From assembly GCA_028023455.1 (NCBI GenBank), contig JAQFVV010000014.1:4593336-4657335 (forward strand): a stretch of DNA of 64,000 bases, in the 5' to 3' direction. Origin of the DNA: Epiperipatus broadwayi (Eukaryota > Onychophora > Udeonychophora > Euonychophora > Peripatidae). Of the stretch, positions 38,886-51,039 are shown piece by piece. Position 1 is the stretch's first letter. Each line of letters starts with the position of its first letter. Below the pieces are notes generated by a model. The model made no database searches. It worked only from the letters and a program-made list of their open reading frames with translations, and was not told where the DNA came from. The translations under genes were made by a program, and so were the position numbers.

Positions 38886-39069
38886 CTGTGTGATAGTAAG
38901 ATAAATTCGATCAGTTAATGGAGTGATTACTAAACGTCCATTTAAACCCATATATTCATATCCATATTCAAAGGAACCTGAGCACTGACGAACAAATACA
39001 TTATCAGGTATACGTTCCCAATAGAATCGCAGTTGACTTTCCCATTCAAATTCTTCAGCATCCAAAATA
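38886..39069 (-). CDS. Axonemal dynein heavy chain, one internal exon (just before AAA1)
   Basis: The minus-strand exon is 184 nt: one nucleotide completing a split codon, then 61 codons. It is bounded by an acceptor 'tttgtttattag|' (at 39070) and a donor 'acacag|gtaagc' (at 38885), and ends in phase 0. The translation contains 'EEFEWESQLRFYWERIPDN', 'QCSGSFEYGYEYMGLNGR' and 'RLVITPLTDRIYLTITQ'. This is the highly conserved segment at the end of the linker that leads into the AAA1 ATPase module, and the P-loop would be in the next exon. Dynein heavy chains are microtubule motors of cilia and flagella. The 'YEYMGLNGRLVITPLTDRIY' form, rather than 'YEYLGN', suggests an inner-arm DNAH10-type chain, but this assignment is from memory and unsure. 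There are no stops or shifts, so the exon looks live. Confidence 0.93.
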
Positions 39070-41412
39070 CTAATAAACAAATATATATATAAACTAAATA
39101 CAATAAATTTCTTGACAGAATAGTACACAAAACAAATACATATTATTCTATCTTACCACAGTTAAAATTCGCATTCCAATTGCCTTTAATATCAAAAGAA
39201 CTTTCAAACCAAATAATAGCTTCAGAAATATAAATCTTTATTTAAAAAATTAATTAATTTTGCTCTTATTTTTTTAAATTTTGTCAGAGAAGACAACCTA
39301 CTACATAAGATTATGTTTGAGCAAGTTAAAACTGTTTTACTTTAGAAGAATGGAAATAAAGACTCTTTGAACAAAGACAGTTAAAATTTTTATTAAAAAA
39401 GACAAATTAAAGCTTGATAAGATTAAAAGAAATTAGTGAATGAAGTTCTCTTCCTTCTTTTAAATAGTTTGATAAATAATACAAAGGTTAAATAAGTCAA
39501 GCTGATGTCATGTTGTGTATTCTCAACTTCTTTTAAAATTTTTGAATATGATTATTGTCATCAGAAAATTTAATGAATCAAATGATAGAAAAAAAATTAA
39601 AAAATCTTGATATATTGCTAATTCTTATAACATTTTGAATTAATAATTTAATAGTGTGCAACTAAGCAAGCCCTGCAATTTTAACCATTAATTGTTTTCT
39701 TTTATTTTATATAATTGATTTCATAAGTCTGATGTATTGCACTAAAAGTGCACTTGTCTATTAATATTTTAAAAGAAAATTACTTAGTTTTAACACATTG
39801 ATATATGTGTTTTATTGTTTACCATTCGAATATAGAGATTATTTTATATATATACAGAGAGAGAGAGAGAGAGCATAAAAGCAATCTAAAGTCAGTCAGA
39901 TAGCAATATTACATACTTCTTGCACTTTTAAGTCTTAAAATTATAAACAGTCAACATATGTAAATGTTACTTTGCAGTTAAACATCAAATCAAGATTGGA
40001 GTGTAAGTTTTTTGCATTTTCAGGCAAGAGACTAATTCATTCAAATTTACTCTACTTTAGAACAACTCCTATTGTAAGTTTCTGAAATCATTAGACATAA
40101 GATGTTAAAATATATTTAACCCAACACATCCAGAGCTACCTATACTTTTTTGTGCTATACAAGATAAATGATTTGTAATTCAAAGATTTTAAATCCAAAC
40201 AAATTGAAAAGCAATAACCAGAAATTAACCTAGAAATTTGGGTGTGGTAATACCATCTAATGTATATCAATATTCAAGATTAAAATAGATGATTTTTTCT
40301 ATAGATTAAGTAGAATCATTGTTTCCCTAATGCAGATAGATATTTTAAGAAAGCTACACAAATCATATGGTAGTTTGGACATATTTTATTCACAAACTAT
40401 TTATTATTTATTTATAAAGTTTATAATTTATAAATTAGTTGACAACCAATAACTTGTTAAAATCTACTATTATATGAATAACTAATTTTAGAACAATTCA
40501 GTTCAGAAGTAATGTTATAATGAGCATTAAAGTTTAGACATATTTTATACTATTCCATTAAATTTTTTTAATTTTTTTTCTCTATTATTTCATTCAAAAA
40601 ATAAAATAAATAACAGTAAATTACCAATTATTCAAATCTTAAATTAAATTATTTTTTTAAAGTTCATTCCCTTATCTAAATGTTTGATATTATTAGATTT
40701 TGATTAAAATTTTATTTTATTAAATATTAAAAATATTTTATATATTAAAAAAACATAACAATACACTAAATTTTTACAGCACAACTCTTGATATGTGCTT
40801 TGTTATAAATAGTGCAGCAATGAGGTTTGATTATAATTATTTTATGTACGGAAAGTTGAAAATTAATTTTTTTTTATAATGTAGACTATTAAAGATGCAT
40901 TGAAAATGCTTATGAGACATGAAAATTATAAGAATAAAAAATATTCACATTTTTATGAAAACTAATAAAATCTTTGATACAATATGGTGATTATTACAGG
41001 GTATGGCTAATAAAAAAAAAGATATATAAATTACATCACATTTCATTTTGCAGTTTGACTTCTATGACAGTGATACAGAAGTTCTAAATATTCTGTTACC
41101 AATCAATTAAGCAACTAAGTATGTTATATATTTTCAATGTTAAAAGTGGCATTTATAAAAGTAAAAGCATTAAATGCCTTGGCACTGACAGAAAATGAAT
41201 AAATTCACCAAATCTTTAAAATATCCATACACATCAAGGTTGTTATTTGTATAACTTTCAAGAAGTTATGGCATTATCATACTCAACGCATTTTTTAATT
41301 TTGATATACAATTTTTGAAACAGAAATATTACTACTCCACACTCATAACAGATGAAAAAAACAGTTTCCTTTACTATTAAAATGCCTTAGTTAATATCTT
41401 TTTTGTTTACTA
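39070..41412 (-). other. Putative dynein intron DNA
   Basis: A (GA)n tract lies at 39856-39873. No further dynein exon is recognised on the minus strand. Confidence 0.4.
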
Positions 41413-41468
41413 CTAATTTATATTTTATTATTATTGTTCTCTAATTTATATTTTATTATTATTGTTCT
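41413..41468. repeat. Perfect 28-bp tandem duplication
   Basis: Units 41413-41440 and 41441-41468 are identical, beginning 'ctaatttatattttattatt'. Confidence 0.97.
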
Positions 41469-42572
41469 ATCATCTTTTGTTTCTCCATGCTTTACTGACA
41501 AATGAGATGTCACATGTAGCTAAACTATTTTATATTACTACATAAAGCTTTAATATTTTTATAATTTATTTTATTAGGATGCTTTTATGACATTTTCCTC
41601 TTCCCTCATTTATTTGATTATTTTTAAATATAAAAAAGCACTCTTTCAAATTTATATGCTCTAAGTAGTCATCTGAAATCAGTTACCTATATCTCATCAT
41701 TTAATCAAATTCTATCCATATAGTTGTGGAAAAATCACAATTTGTAATTTACTCAGTATTATAATTTTTATGAACTTCCTAAAAATCTTGTTAAATTTAA
41801 AATATTTTCTTCCAGTAGCTAAGAAGTTACAATGTTTTACTTTCAATTGGATTGCACTAAAAGTAAATATTGTAATCGATAAATCAATTTTAAAATATTA
41901 ATAGAATTCTTTTTGCATAACAATCATACAAAACAATCTAAGTAAATCACAAAAGTAAAGAAAACATTTTTTTGATTAAGTAACTGAAAGATGTGTCCCT
42001 CAGCTTATAAAATAATGTTTCAACAGCAGAAGTGACATAACTGAGATTCAAAGGCCTTCAATGCATAAGTCCACCCTAAATACTACACAGCGCTAAATTA
42101 CAAAACCCTAATTTTCAATAAAAACTTAAAACAATTTTTATTTTTTATTAACATCTCATCTCAGAAGCATTCATAACCACATCCAAATAATTTATGCTTA
42201 TCAATATATATCCAAAAATAAATTATATTTCATAAGTGGAACTGAATAACCATTATCCTATGCAGATGTGGAAAAACACAAACAACTGTTAATGATTGAC
42301 AAACATACAACAGGAAAGAATTGAGAGACATAATAAAGTCACTAAGACTCTCCCCTTTTTCAAATTTCTGTAAATTTTTTTGTAATAATTTATTAATAGA
42401 TAAACTGTAAAAAAAAATGACATTAAATAAATAATAAATTCTCTCCTCATCATTTCTTTTTAAATATTTCACATTTTTATATTTCAATACTTGTCTTATA
42501 TTTTCAGTACTTAACATGATCTTTGTTTCAAAATTCCCCTCATTATATTATTTTATTAAACCATCAAGCATC
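41469..42572. other. AT-rich DNA, unassigned
   Basis: A 95-codon minus-strand frame (42517-42230) begins with an ATG and is fairly protein-like, but shows no known motif. I leave it uncalled. Confidence 0.3.
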
Positions 42573-42725
42573 ACATGATCACCATTCTTTGTGCTTACAC
42601 AAGCTGTTTACATATGGGCAAAATTCCTCATATAGTAGTGCCACTAAGGCACTAGATAGGGATTTATGCACAAACCTCTCTGCATTCATTGATTACTCTG
42701 ATATGGAGAGTTTTTGCTGTGTATA
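42573..42725. mobile_element. Fold-back family F, compact copy
   Basis: The start 'cacatgatcaccattctttg' is the inverted complement of the end of the copy at 53747-53911 and resembles 13538-13555. 'atagtagtgccacta' is followed directly by 'ggcactagatagggattta' and 'tgcattcattgattactc...atggagag'. It thus joins the outer parts of the left and right arms of the 13-kb copy, with the middle deleted. Confidence 0.8.
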
Positions 42726-42726
42726 T

Positions 42727-43384
42727 TATTTTATATTCTAATCACTATAGCATTCCCCACTTTGGACAGTGATGCATTATATTAACTACTGCCTCAAATA
42801 AATTCTACGCTAATAAAAGACTATACTTGTAATAATATTTTTGTAATCATTTTCAACCTCTAATATTTATTTTCCTTTTTTCCAAACACTGATTGAAATC
42901 TGTTGAGTCTTCTTGAAGCCAAAATGAATGTGTGTGTGTGTGTGTGAAAGAATTTTTTTTTCTAATAAATATACACAATCATAACAGTTAAAAATAAATC
43001 ATGGCTCTTATTGGCAGGAGGTTGTAAAGTTGTGAATCAGACCAATCAATTTCTTTTATTATAAATGTTACCAATGTATTATTAAGAGTTTCTGGATTTA
43101 CTTATATAAATAAAATTGTAATTCATTATGACTATCAATAATTTTTTAAGTAAATAAGGATCTAGGTTTAAAAATAATGCTTTTAAAAGATTATAGTTTA
43201 TGGATCATAGTCTTCATCAGTGAGGATAATCTAATGCACCTCTTGTTCAACAGAAACTTTTTATGTATTTTTTTTAACTATCAACTGAAATATAGTCAGA
43301 ACTGGCCTTATATAAAATTAAAAAATTTAAAATAATAAAAAAATCATTTTCATATTTCCATTCAATTTCTTATAATTGCATCAT
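42727..43384. other. AT-rich DNA with (TG)n
   Basis: (TG)n lies at 42929-42946. A short resemblance to family F ('tcttcatcagtgagga') lies near 43215. Nothing else is seen. Confidence 0.4.
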
Positions 43385-44760
43385 TTCAAACACCTTTATT
43401 CACTGAACAAAATACAATATCAAGAATACAACAAAGGCAATTACAGGTAGGAATTTACACGATGTGTTCCATAGTTTGAGATAATACATTAAAAGAAATT
43501 TAGAAATAGATACATGGAGTTTATACAATCAAGCATTACATTTTGAAGATCTTGAGGGGTTTTATTATAAAGATTTAAAACAACACTACCATTGTTAAGT
43601 AATAAATAGAAAATAATCATTCCAGAAATTGAGTAAATATGACATACAGTTTGGAACTTATATATAGTGTTCCCCAGTTTAGCAGGATACATTAAATAAA
43701 ATTGAAAGTAACCACTAATTGAGTTTAGCATCAAAAATTACCTAATTAGGTGTAAATCACAGCTATGATCAAATGATAATATAACCAATTACATAATTTA
43801 TCTGAAAGTGTTATAACACTTACAGCAGTTGAGTACCCATAAGACTTGATAGGTTAAATGAAAGGTAAAGCCATCAATGCAGGAAAGCAGAGATTAAGAA
43901 GTCCATAATTAGTCCTGCTGCTCAAAACACTTGTAATATATAGATTCAGGGTATACATAATGCAATCATCCTTGAACCTGTAGGGTGACAGGTAATTGTT
44001 CATTATGTTCTGATCAATCCCAAGTTTCAGGTTGTACCAAGTTTGGGGGGTATGCGGGATTAGGTACAAATGCAGGAAGTAAAACAGACAATGTAGGTAA
44101 ATCAATTAGCTTGTGATTGCCCACTAAACTCTTAGTTGCCCCCAAGTTTGATTTGCCAGTGGGGCCAAACAAGTCCTTTTGTCAGATTCCCTAAACTTGT
44201 GGAGAAATTTTACAAGATGTCTTCAACCTGGAGATCTGATCTCTTTTTAAATAATGTTTTACATCTGATTGTACACATTCCATAATTTATATAGGTTGCC
44301 AGACATATGGTGCTGAAATGACCTTTCTCAAAGGCTCGACTAATCATTATACCAGCATGGTTAGGGATAGACATTTCTCTCAATACCAAGCCCTGAAGAA
44401 CAGACCATGAATCATATTGGCATAGAATGTGGTCCATGGTCTCTTCCTGCTTGCCACACATAGAACACACAAGGTTTCAATATTGTAACCTCTTTGGTAG
44501 TATATAGGAAGGCCCCTGTAAGAAGAGCCTCGAGGTTGATCTTGAGCAGCAAGTTCTCATATTTGGGATCGAGACTGAGGAATTTGGTCCATTTGGTAAG
44601 TCTGGGATTGCAACTAGGAATAAGATGGGAGTACTTGTTTTCCAATTGAACATCAAATGGTAGGTGTACTAGTATGTGAGCTTAAAACCAAACAGGGAGC
44701 TGGAAGTTTTGATGCTCCTAAGCATGATGGTCACCTGTTGCTGACTTATGAGGTGGTATA
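43385..44760 (-). mobile_element. Decayed LINE 3' part
   Basis: Minus-strand remnant of the LINE family also seen at 63.5 kb. The coding part (44760-44110) has stops and shifts. The remainder is 3' UTR to about 43385, where 'gaataaaggtgtttgaaat' marks the 3' end. The layout is the same as the 3' end at 63259 ('cctaataaagtttactttg'). Confidence 0.7.
44210..44645 (-). pseudogene. LINE ORF2 C-terminus with zinc-binding motif, frameshifted
   Basis: Upper frame (44645-44412): 'RLTKWTKFLSLDPKYENLLL' and 'KINLEALLTGAFLY'. Lower frame (44470-44210): 'CSMCGKQEETMDHILCQYDS' then 'CLATYINYGMCTIRCKTLF'. These align in order with 'WYLEPKFFDFILKLNLNAL', 'CFLCHREKETQEHLRCYC' and 'FSLYALWCTRCTFTL' of the 63.5-kb LINE. 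The C-x2-C...ET-x-DH-x3-C signature is the zinc-binding motif downstream of many LINE reverse transcriptases. At least one frameshift lies between 44412 and 44470. Confidence 0.75.
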
Positions 44761-45036
44761 CTGATGGCCAAGAAAGTAATATAAAATAAAATGGGGTTTG
44801 TTATGAAAGTTGTTTTGAATAAATGAAAAATTCTCATACATCTCCACAATTATAAGTGATAACAAAGTTGTTGAAATACATTTTAATTAGATTAATGTGC
44901 AATGACAGGAAAATGAGAATTATTTTAATGAATGCAATTTATCTGCAATAATTGGTTAATGTTAAAAGAGATGTTTAACATTTGAAAAAGGCACAAAACC
45001 ATATACAGAAAAAAGCTATTTATGCATAATTATTTA

Positions 45037-45072
<36 letters not shown>

Positions 45073-45112
45073 TATAACCTACACTCCCAACACCGCTCAT
45101 ATACATTACATG
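44761..45112. other. AT-rich DNA with (TA)n
   Basis: (TA)n lies at about 45039-45071. Nothing else is recognised. Confidence 0.5.
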
Positions 45113-45740
45113 AACGAAATGCCCAGGTGCCAGTTCTATTAATGAATAGAACAATATAACAAAGTATATAATACAAAATTATTACTGAGACTCTATATTT
45201 AAGTTTATGTTTAGCTCAGCTCAGTGGGAGGCTCTAGGCAGTTCATAAGATATATGATAATAAATGAATAAAAAAAGAAATATTATAAAACATTTAAAAT
45301 AATGTAAATTCCTTTGTTAATTAATTGTATGATAAAGAATCATAATGTTTATTTGGTACAGTCTATTAAAATATACTTTAAACTTAATTTCTTCCTTCAT
45401 CCAAGTATAACACATATCAGCTTGCTATAATTATAATCCTAAACTATTCTATGACTTGGCATATTATAATCTAAACATTTACTTTAATGCGAATCAAGAA
45501 ATAAACAATAAGATCTCAGGGAATTTTAACAAACACGGTTGAATTAAATAAACTACATTGGCCCATAAGTTATAATTCTAAAGTATGAGAAAAATATAAT
45601 GAACAAATTGACTAAAATATTTTACTGTGTTTCAATAATAAGATAATGACAGAAATAGGGTGTTTTAATCTCATATCATCATCTAACAAATATACTGACT
45701 TGGCAACCTTTCTAATACGTTTATCAAGTGGCAAATGTTC
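45113..45740. repeat. Dispersed repeat R2, copy 2
   Basis: Collinear with 2216-2960 (matching blocks are given there). Same orientation, old, no coding capacity. Confidence 0.55.
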
Positions 45741-48600
45741 TTTTATAATGTTTGGATTAAAAGAAACAATATTGTCAGACACTAGCAAATTTAATATTAT
45801 AACTCTAAAATAATATGTCTATTTTGTAATAGATTTATAAAATGTGGAGGTGTGGAAATGGAAAACACGAATGTACACAAGAATAACTCAATACACAGAT
45901 TTTAAGATTTTAAATAACTAAAACAAATCATTTATTACAATAAAATAAACTTGGTTTAATATGATATTAACAAATGGACTATTTGTTTTACAGATTTTTA
46001 AATTATCAAATAAACTTTAAGCATCAGTTCGGGATTATCCCTACTATCAAAGCAAATTAATAACAAAACTTAAATATCCTGACTTCGAACACATGCTTTG
46101 CCTACATGTTTCATCTTCATGACAATAAATAAATAACATGTTATATTATTAGCACAAAAAAAAAAATACTTTTGAGAGGGTATTACTCTTGATTAACAAA
46201 ATTAATCAAATTAATAATATTTACCTCTCAACAACGCAACTTTCTCTAATTGACTAAATAATCACTTTCAATTACGTATACCTTTTATGCATAACAACAA
46301 ATCATGTTTATTCTGATGATTTGATGATTTATAACATTTATTTAAATAAATACACTGTATTTTAAAATATTTATTTCCCCTTTTAATCTCAATACTTTAT
46401 ACTTTATATTTAAATGAATGTAATGTATTTCAAAAAACGTTTATTTCTCATTTTAATTTCAATAATTCTATACTTTATATATGCGATATTATTTATATTA
46501 CGCGTGTGTGTGCACATTCAAGCAGCAATAATATAAAACAATCTTTTCTATAAACTCTCCATTTATTAAAAAAATATCATACAATTATTTTATTTCGAAC
46601 AATGTCGTGATTCATCAATGAAATAAGATACTAATATTACATCAACAATTAATCTAACAATTTATCTAGCCACATATTAATTAACACAAAGCTATATTTT
46701 CATGATTATACATACTATATGTTAAAGGGAAAAATCTACATGAGAAGCAGATAAACTCTTACTGAACACTTTTACAATTCCTCATTACCGAGAATCTAAG
46801 AAAAAACGTCACATAGCTTCCTAAACATCATTTAATCATATTTCAACAATAACTCATCTACTTCTAAATACACTATTGGCGGTGACTTATTTCCTCATCA
46901 CCAGGCTCTAAAAAAACATCACTTCAAAATATCATTTAATCATACACATATAATATAGACTAGGCTCTACTCATGGATGATTGTTCACATATATTACATA
47001 AGCAAAATCTTTTATCCCTACAAACATTATAACGCAATCAGATTTCTTTCCATTCTCATAGCTTTTCTAAATATTGAACATTATAAATACATGCTGGCAG
47101 ATAAATACATGCAGATAACATGCCAATCCGTTCAACTCAGTAGAATACGACAGTGTATGAAATTTATGCATAAAATATTCACAAACTGAACTTTATCAAA
47201 CAAATATCATAATTGTGCAAAACAAACACACACCCACGAATAAAAAGTATATATAATATTAACTCTAAATTACACACTAAGCAGGTAACATGATAATTAA
47301 ATATTGCATTAAGGTATAACTTTTAATTTAATATTTATAATTATTACGAACGAGCTTTCTTTCATATCTTGCAAACTACTTCTATTATAAGTTCGTTGAT
47401 TTAAAAAAAAGAATAAAATTTTCACTTTGAGATAATAAAGTATACAAAATCAATGTAAACCTCTGTAATAATTTATTTTAAAAAAATATTTCTTTTCTTT
47501 ACCTTTGTAAAAGAACAATAAGACCTGTTTGAACACAATCAATTTTTACCAGTGTACTCCTCAATTGGATACGCTTCAGAGATGTTCTTGATGGTCAAAA
47601 TACCCAAATTATAAATAAACATAATAATAAATAAAGCCTATCTACCTATCATATACAATAATTATGACAAGCAATAAAAAAAAATAAAGAAACAAAAGTT
47701 ATTAGTTTTGTAATTTAAAATAAAAGTTCACTTGCAAAGCTCGGTTCCAGGTTTATGAAACAATATGGGACACATTCCAAACTGAATTTTAAACTAAAAT
47801 AAACTGCAGTAGGATAACCAAACAAATATAGTCATGCTTAAATAGGACTCAGCATCTTCAATGTTCATAACAAAGTTATTTAAGTTACTGTATCATACAT
47901 AAGCAATCAATTTATCTTCTATTATGATGAGAATATAATAAATTCTTAACTACTGTTAGACAGGAATTATCTCACTTATTCCGTTGTAGTTCTAAATTGA
48001 ATACATAATTATTTTTAGTAGTTTATTGAATAGCATTTAATAATACTTTGTTTTATTTTCCATCTTTATTGAAGAGAACAAAAATTACCCGCATTTTTAT
48101 CCTTCTATTCGATTTAAACAGATATTTAATTTGAAGTAGCTTACATTTATTTCTTTCATTTAACATACGTATTGTTTCCAGAAATACCAGACAAACAAAT
48201 ACTGTCATCTCTTTATGATGAATTTAAACATGGCATGATTTATCAAAATATGCATGTCCTTAAGTCTATGTTTAATTCTCACAAAAACATAACACGGAAA
48301 ATAGTGGAGAATCAAAATATATTCTGTAAAATAGTTCTGCATGCGTTTTCCAGATATATTAAAGAACACACATTGGTTAATGCTACATGTGTGTGTACGT
48401 GCATGTATAGAAAAAAATACGTTTAACCAATAATAAAAATAAATGTAAAACTAACGGATCGCTAATTGTGTTTTGTAAATAATTAAATGATATTAGCGCT
48501 AAACTATAAAGTAATTTATCAAGAAGGATTGGATAATATAAACAAAGCTATTGCTTAGAATAGACAATGTTAAAGGCGTGACATTATCTAATCAGGGATC
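45741..48600. other. AT-rich DNA, unassigned
   Basis: A plus-strand frame at 48172-48426 follows an acceptor-like 'tttccag' and is mildly protein-like, but no family is recognised and I do not call it. Otherwise nothing is seen. Confidence 0.3.
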
Positions 48601-48905
48601 CTATAAGAACTAAAGAGATGACCACCACGTGGACAGCGGATGGCCAATGAAGGGAGGCTACTCCAAAATAAAGGCGTGACGAGTAATGGATCTAATATTG
48701 AACTGAGAGATGACACTTGCTATGTGAAGCGCTTGAAAGGTAGATGTGCCATTTCCTCAGGTGCTCCAGTCAGCTCCTTTGCTTCACCTAGCCTTGCGGA
48801 GAGGTTTACCTCCGGACGTGCCAAAGTAAACCTAGGGAACTATAACAGGTCGTACCGATCTCTTTATTATTTTACTCTGCCTTCGGGCCCCTTATTTATA
48901 TATAA
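48601..48905. other. G+C-rich segment, possible SINE-like or exon-like element
   Basis: This block contrasts sharply with its AT-rich surroundings. It has many CpGs ('cggacgtgcc', 'ggtcgtaccgatc', 'gccttcgggcccctt') and an inverted pair 'aggtttacct...aagtaaacct' at about 48804-48834. A plus-strand frame is open from 48640 for about 100 codons but shows no known domain. There is no clear A/B box or target duplication. It could be an unclassified repeat, a promoter or an exon. Confidence 0.4.
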
Positions 48906-48954
48906 TAATATTAGCGTGTATATATTATTCGGACTTTGTATATATTGATAGTGA

Positions 48955-49167
48955 TTAACATATATATAAATCTTTAAATAAATCTTCGTTATTTAAACCT
49001 ACTTGCCGGTCTGCCTCATTAATTATTTTATATTGTGTTATTGATAGTTGCAATCCAGCGAGCAATAGAGTGCCGCTGGACAATTTATTCCTATTTGAAA
49101 TGATAATTAAGTGAAGTAATGTAGACTGGATGTTATTAACATACATTTTTAAAAGAGCAATAGTCAT
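48955..49167 (-). CDS. Unrecognised open frame (70 codons), possible exon
   Basis: The minus-strand frame reads 'NRNKLSSGTLLLAGLQLSIT' and 'INEADRQVGLNNEDLFKDL' and ends at TAA. The residue mix is more protein-like than in nearby random frames, and local CpGs are present. There is no known motif, and flanking splice sites are not obvious. It may be a terminal exon or an element remnant. Confidence 0.2.
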   Translation of the reverse strand: MTIALLKMYVNNIQSTLLHLIIISNRNKLSSGTLLLAGLQLSITQYKIINEADRQVGLNNEDLFKDLYIC

Positions 49168-49169
49168 GA

Positions 49170-50788
49170 AGAGGTTAAATTCAAAATGTTTAAATTAAGG
49201 AGAATAAAGTAAACTGAGTACCTTTTTAAAATTTAAAACTGCATTCTGAAATTAACTTGTCCCATAATAAATTTCTTGGAATCCTTTAGAAATTTTACTC
49301 CAAAGTCTTTTTTAAAATCAATTTGACTTCAGCAACTGGTTTTACTTTCACAATAATTAGCCACTGTTTTTGGCTACAATTACATTACATAATATGCAAA
49401 TTTTTCACTGGAGATTTTTTTTTAAAATAGCTCTCTTTTGCAAAGTTCATTTCCTTCCACCAGCTTACTCCCACGCTTCTTCTATCTCAGCTAATTACAT
49501 ATTCAAAAAAAATCTTTTAAAAAAAAATCACTTTGATTTAATTAAAATCAAGATAAAAATAATAATAAACTAAATAGCTTTTACAAACTTGAAAGAAAAA
49601 TGAATATTAATTAACTACTAAATAAAAATGATTAATAATTTATTTAATTTGTAAAATAATCTATTGATTCAACTATCTATTAATCATTGGAAAGAAATAT
49701 ATATTTGTTAAATTATTTAAGATAACTACTGTAATTTAAATGTTTTTTATTGTGCATGTACTATTGTTTGCTGTTATTAAAAGATGAAAATAATGCGGAG
49801 TCATACATGCATGCACATGTACTACAACCTAAATATTAAACTATCTTAACTAAATATTATTGAAATGGCTATTAATTGTTGACAAAAGGATAAGCATTAA
49901 TGAATAAAGAATTTTAAAATTATTCAACTAATACTACAATAATATAAAATAACTTTGCATCTTTCTGACAAATGTATCAATTCCATTAATAAACAACCCC
50001 TCTTCCTTATATTAAATACCTTATTAACCACACTAATAATAATGAATACCTATCAAGTGGTCAATAAACTGCATAAGCAACCCATATCTAAGCTTTAAAA
50101 CAATCTCCAGCAAAAAAATTTAAAATTCTAAGGCTATTTCATTTTTTTAAAAATATAACTATTAGTTAAGATACAAAGTATCTTAAACCCTTGTGCCCAT
50201 TCAGATGGTCACAATATATATATATATATATATATATATTGAAGCAGTCGGATCTGAGTTCAATCCTAGCTTCATGTTATTTACCCTAATACTAACCTTA
50301 AATTTCCGATGCAATGGGGCTTTATACGTTCAATCCACGCTAATTTCCATAATGAATAACTTGTTTCAAATACGTAGTAAAATTAATTAGTTTAGTTTAA
50401 ATTGGATCAATTCTCTAAATAAATTCATGATAAAATGTTCATGAATTTACATATATTAAATTGCCTGGATTGTGCGTATATATGTTTGTAAATATTAAAT
50501 ATATATAATTGTTCGAAAGTTTCATTGCGTCGGGAATACTTGTTTTTTTTACTTTTAAATAATTTGTAAAGTTTTGCGATTAAAAGCTACATTCCTTCCA
50601 AAGGCTTTCAAATTCTCAAAAACAACAGTAAAGTTTTATTAATAAAAAAAAAAGATAAGAATTCAATTTTTAATTAAAATCATTTCAGACTTTAAGAATT
50701 CATTTTCTAATTAGGAAAGGAATTCAAAAAAAAAAAAAAAAAATTAGTTTGAAAGCCTTATCGAAGGAATGTTTCTGAAAACAACTAA
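49170..50788. other. AT-rich DNA with (TA)n
   Basis: (TA)n lies at 50214-50239. Nothing else is recognised. Confidence 0.4.
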
Positions 50789-50911
50789 TTATAAAAAAAA
50801 AACCAGATTGATAATAAAATGAGCGCTAGCCGGAGGCATCAGTGAACAGTAGATATATAGCCCTGAAAAGTAAAGAAAAAAACTAGTTTTGGTTGTAGAG
50901 TAGTGCAGTGA

Positions 50912-51037
50912 ACTCTGTGTGTATAAAAATTGTATTTCATCATGATAGAGGGCTAGAACATCAGGGATCTGGCTACGGTTCCTAAAGTCCCAAGGAATCT
51001 TCACTGGAGCTGCTGAACCGTTTTCCGGATCGATCAT
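50912..51037 (-). CDS. Candidate coding exon, unknown protein
   Basis: Minus ATG at 51037-51035 lies just after an acceptor-like 'ttattttagcag|a'. About 42 codons read 'MIDPENGSAAPVKIPWDFR' and 'RSQIPDVLALYHDEIQFLY', with markedly less A/T-biased codons than the surrounding DNA. The frame stays open to 50789, but the part beyond about 50912 turns low-complexity. I see no good donor; the best is a weak 'caga|gttcac'. No family is recognised. It sits at the edge of a CpG-bearing region (51040-52870) on the strand of the dynein exon 12 kb away, but I have no evidence that the two belong together. Confidence 0.3.
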
Positions 51038-51039
51038 TC

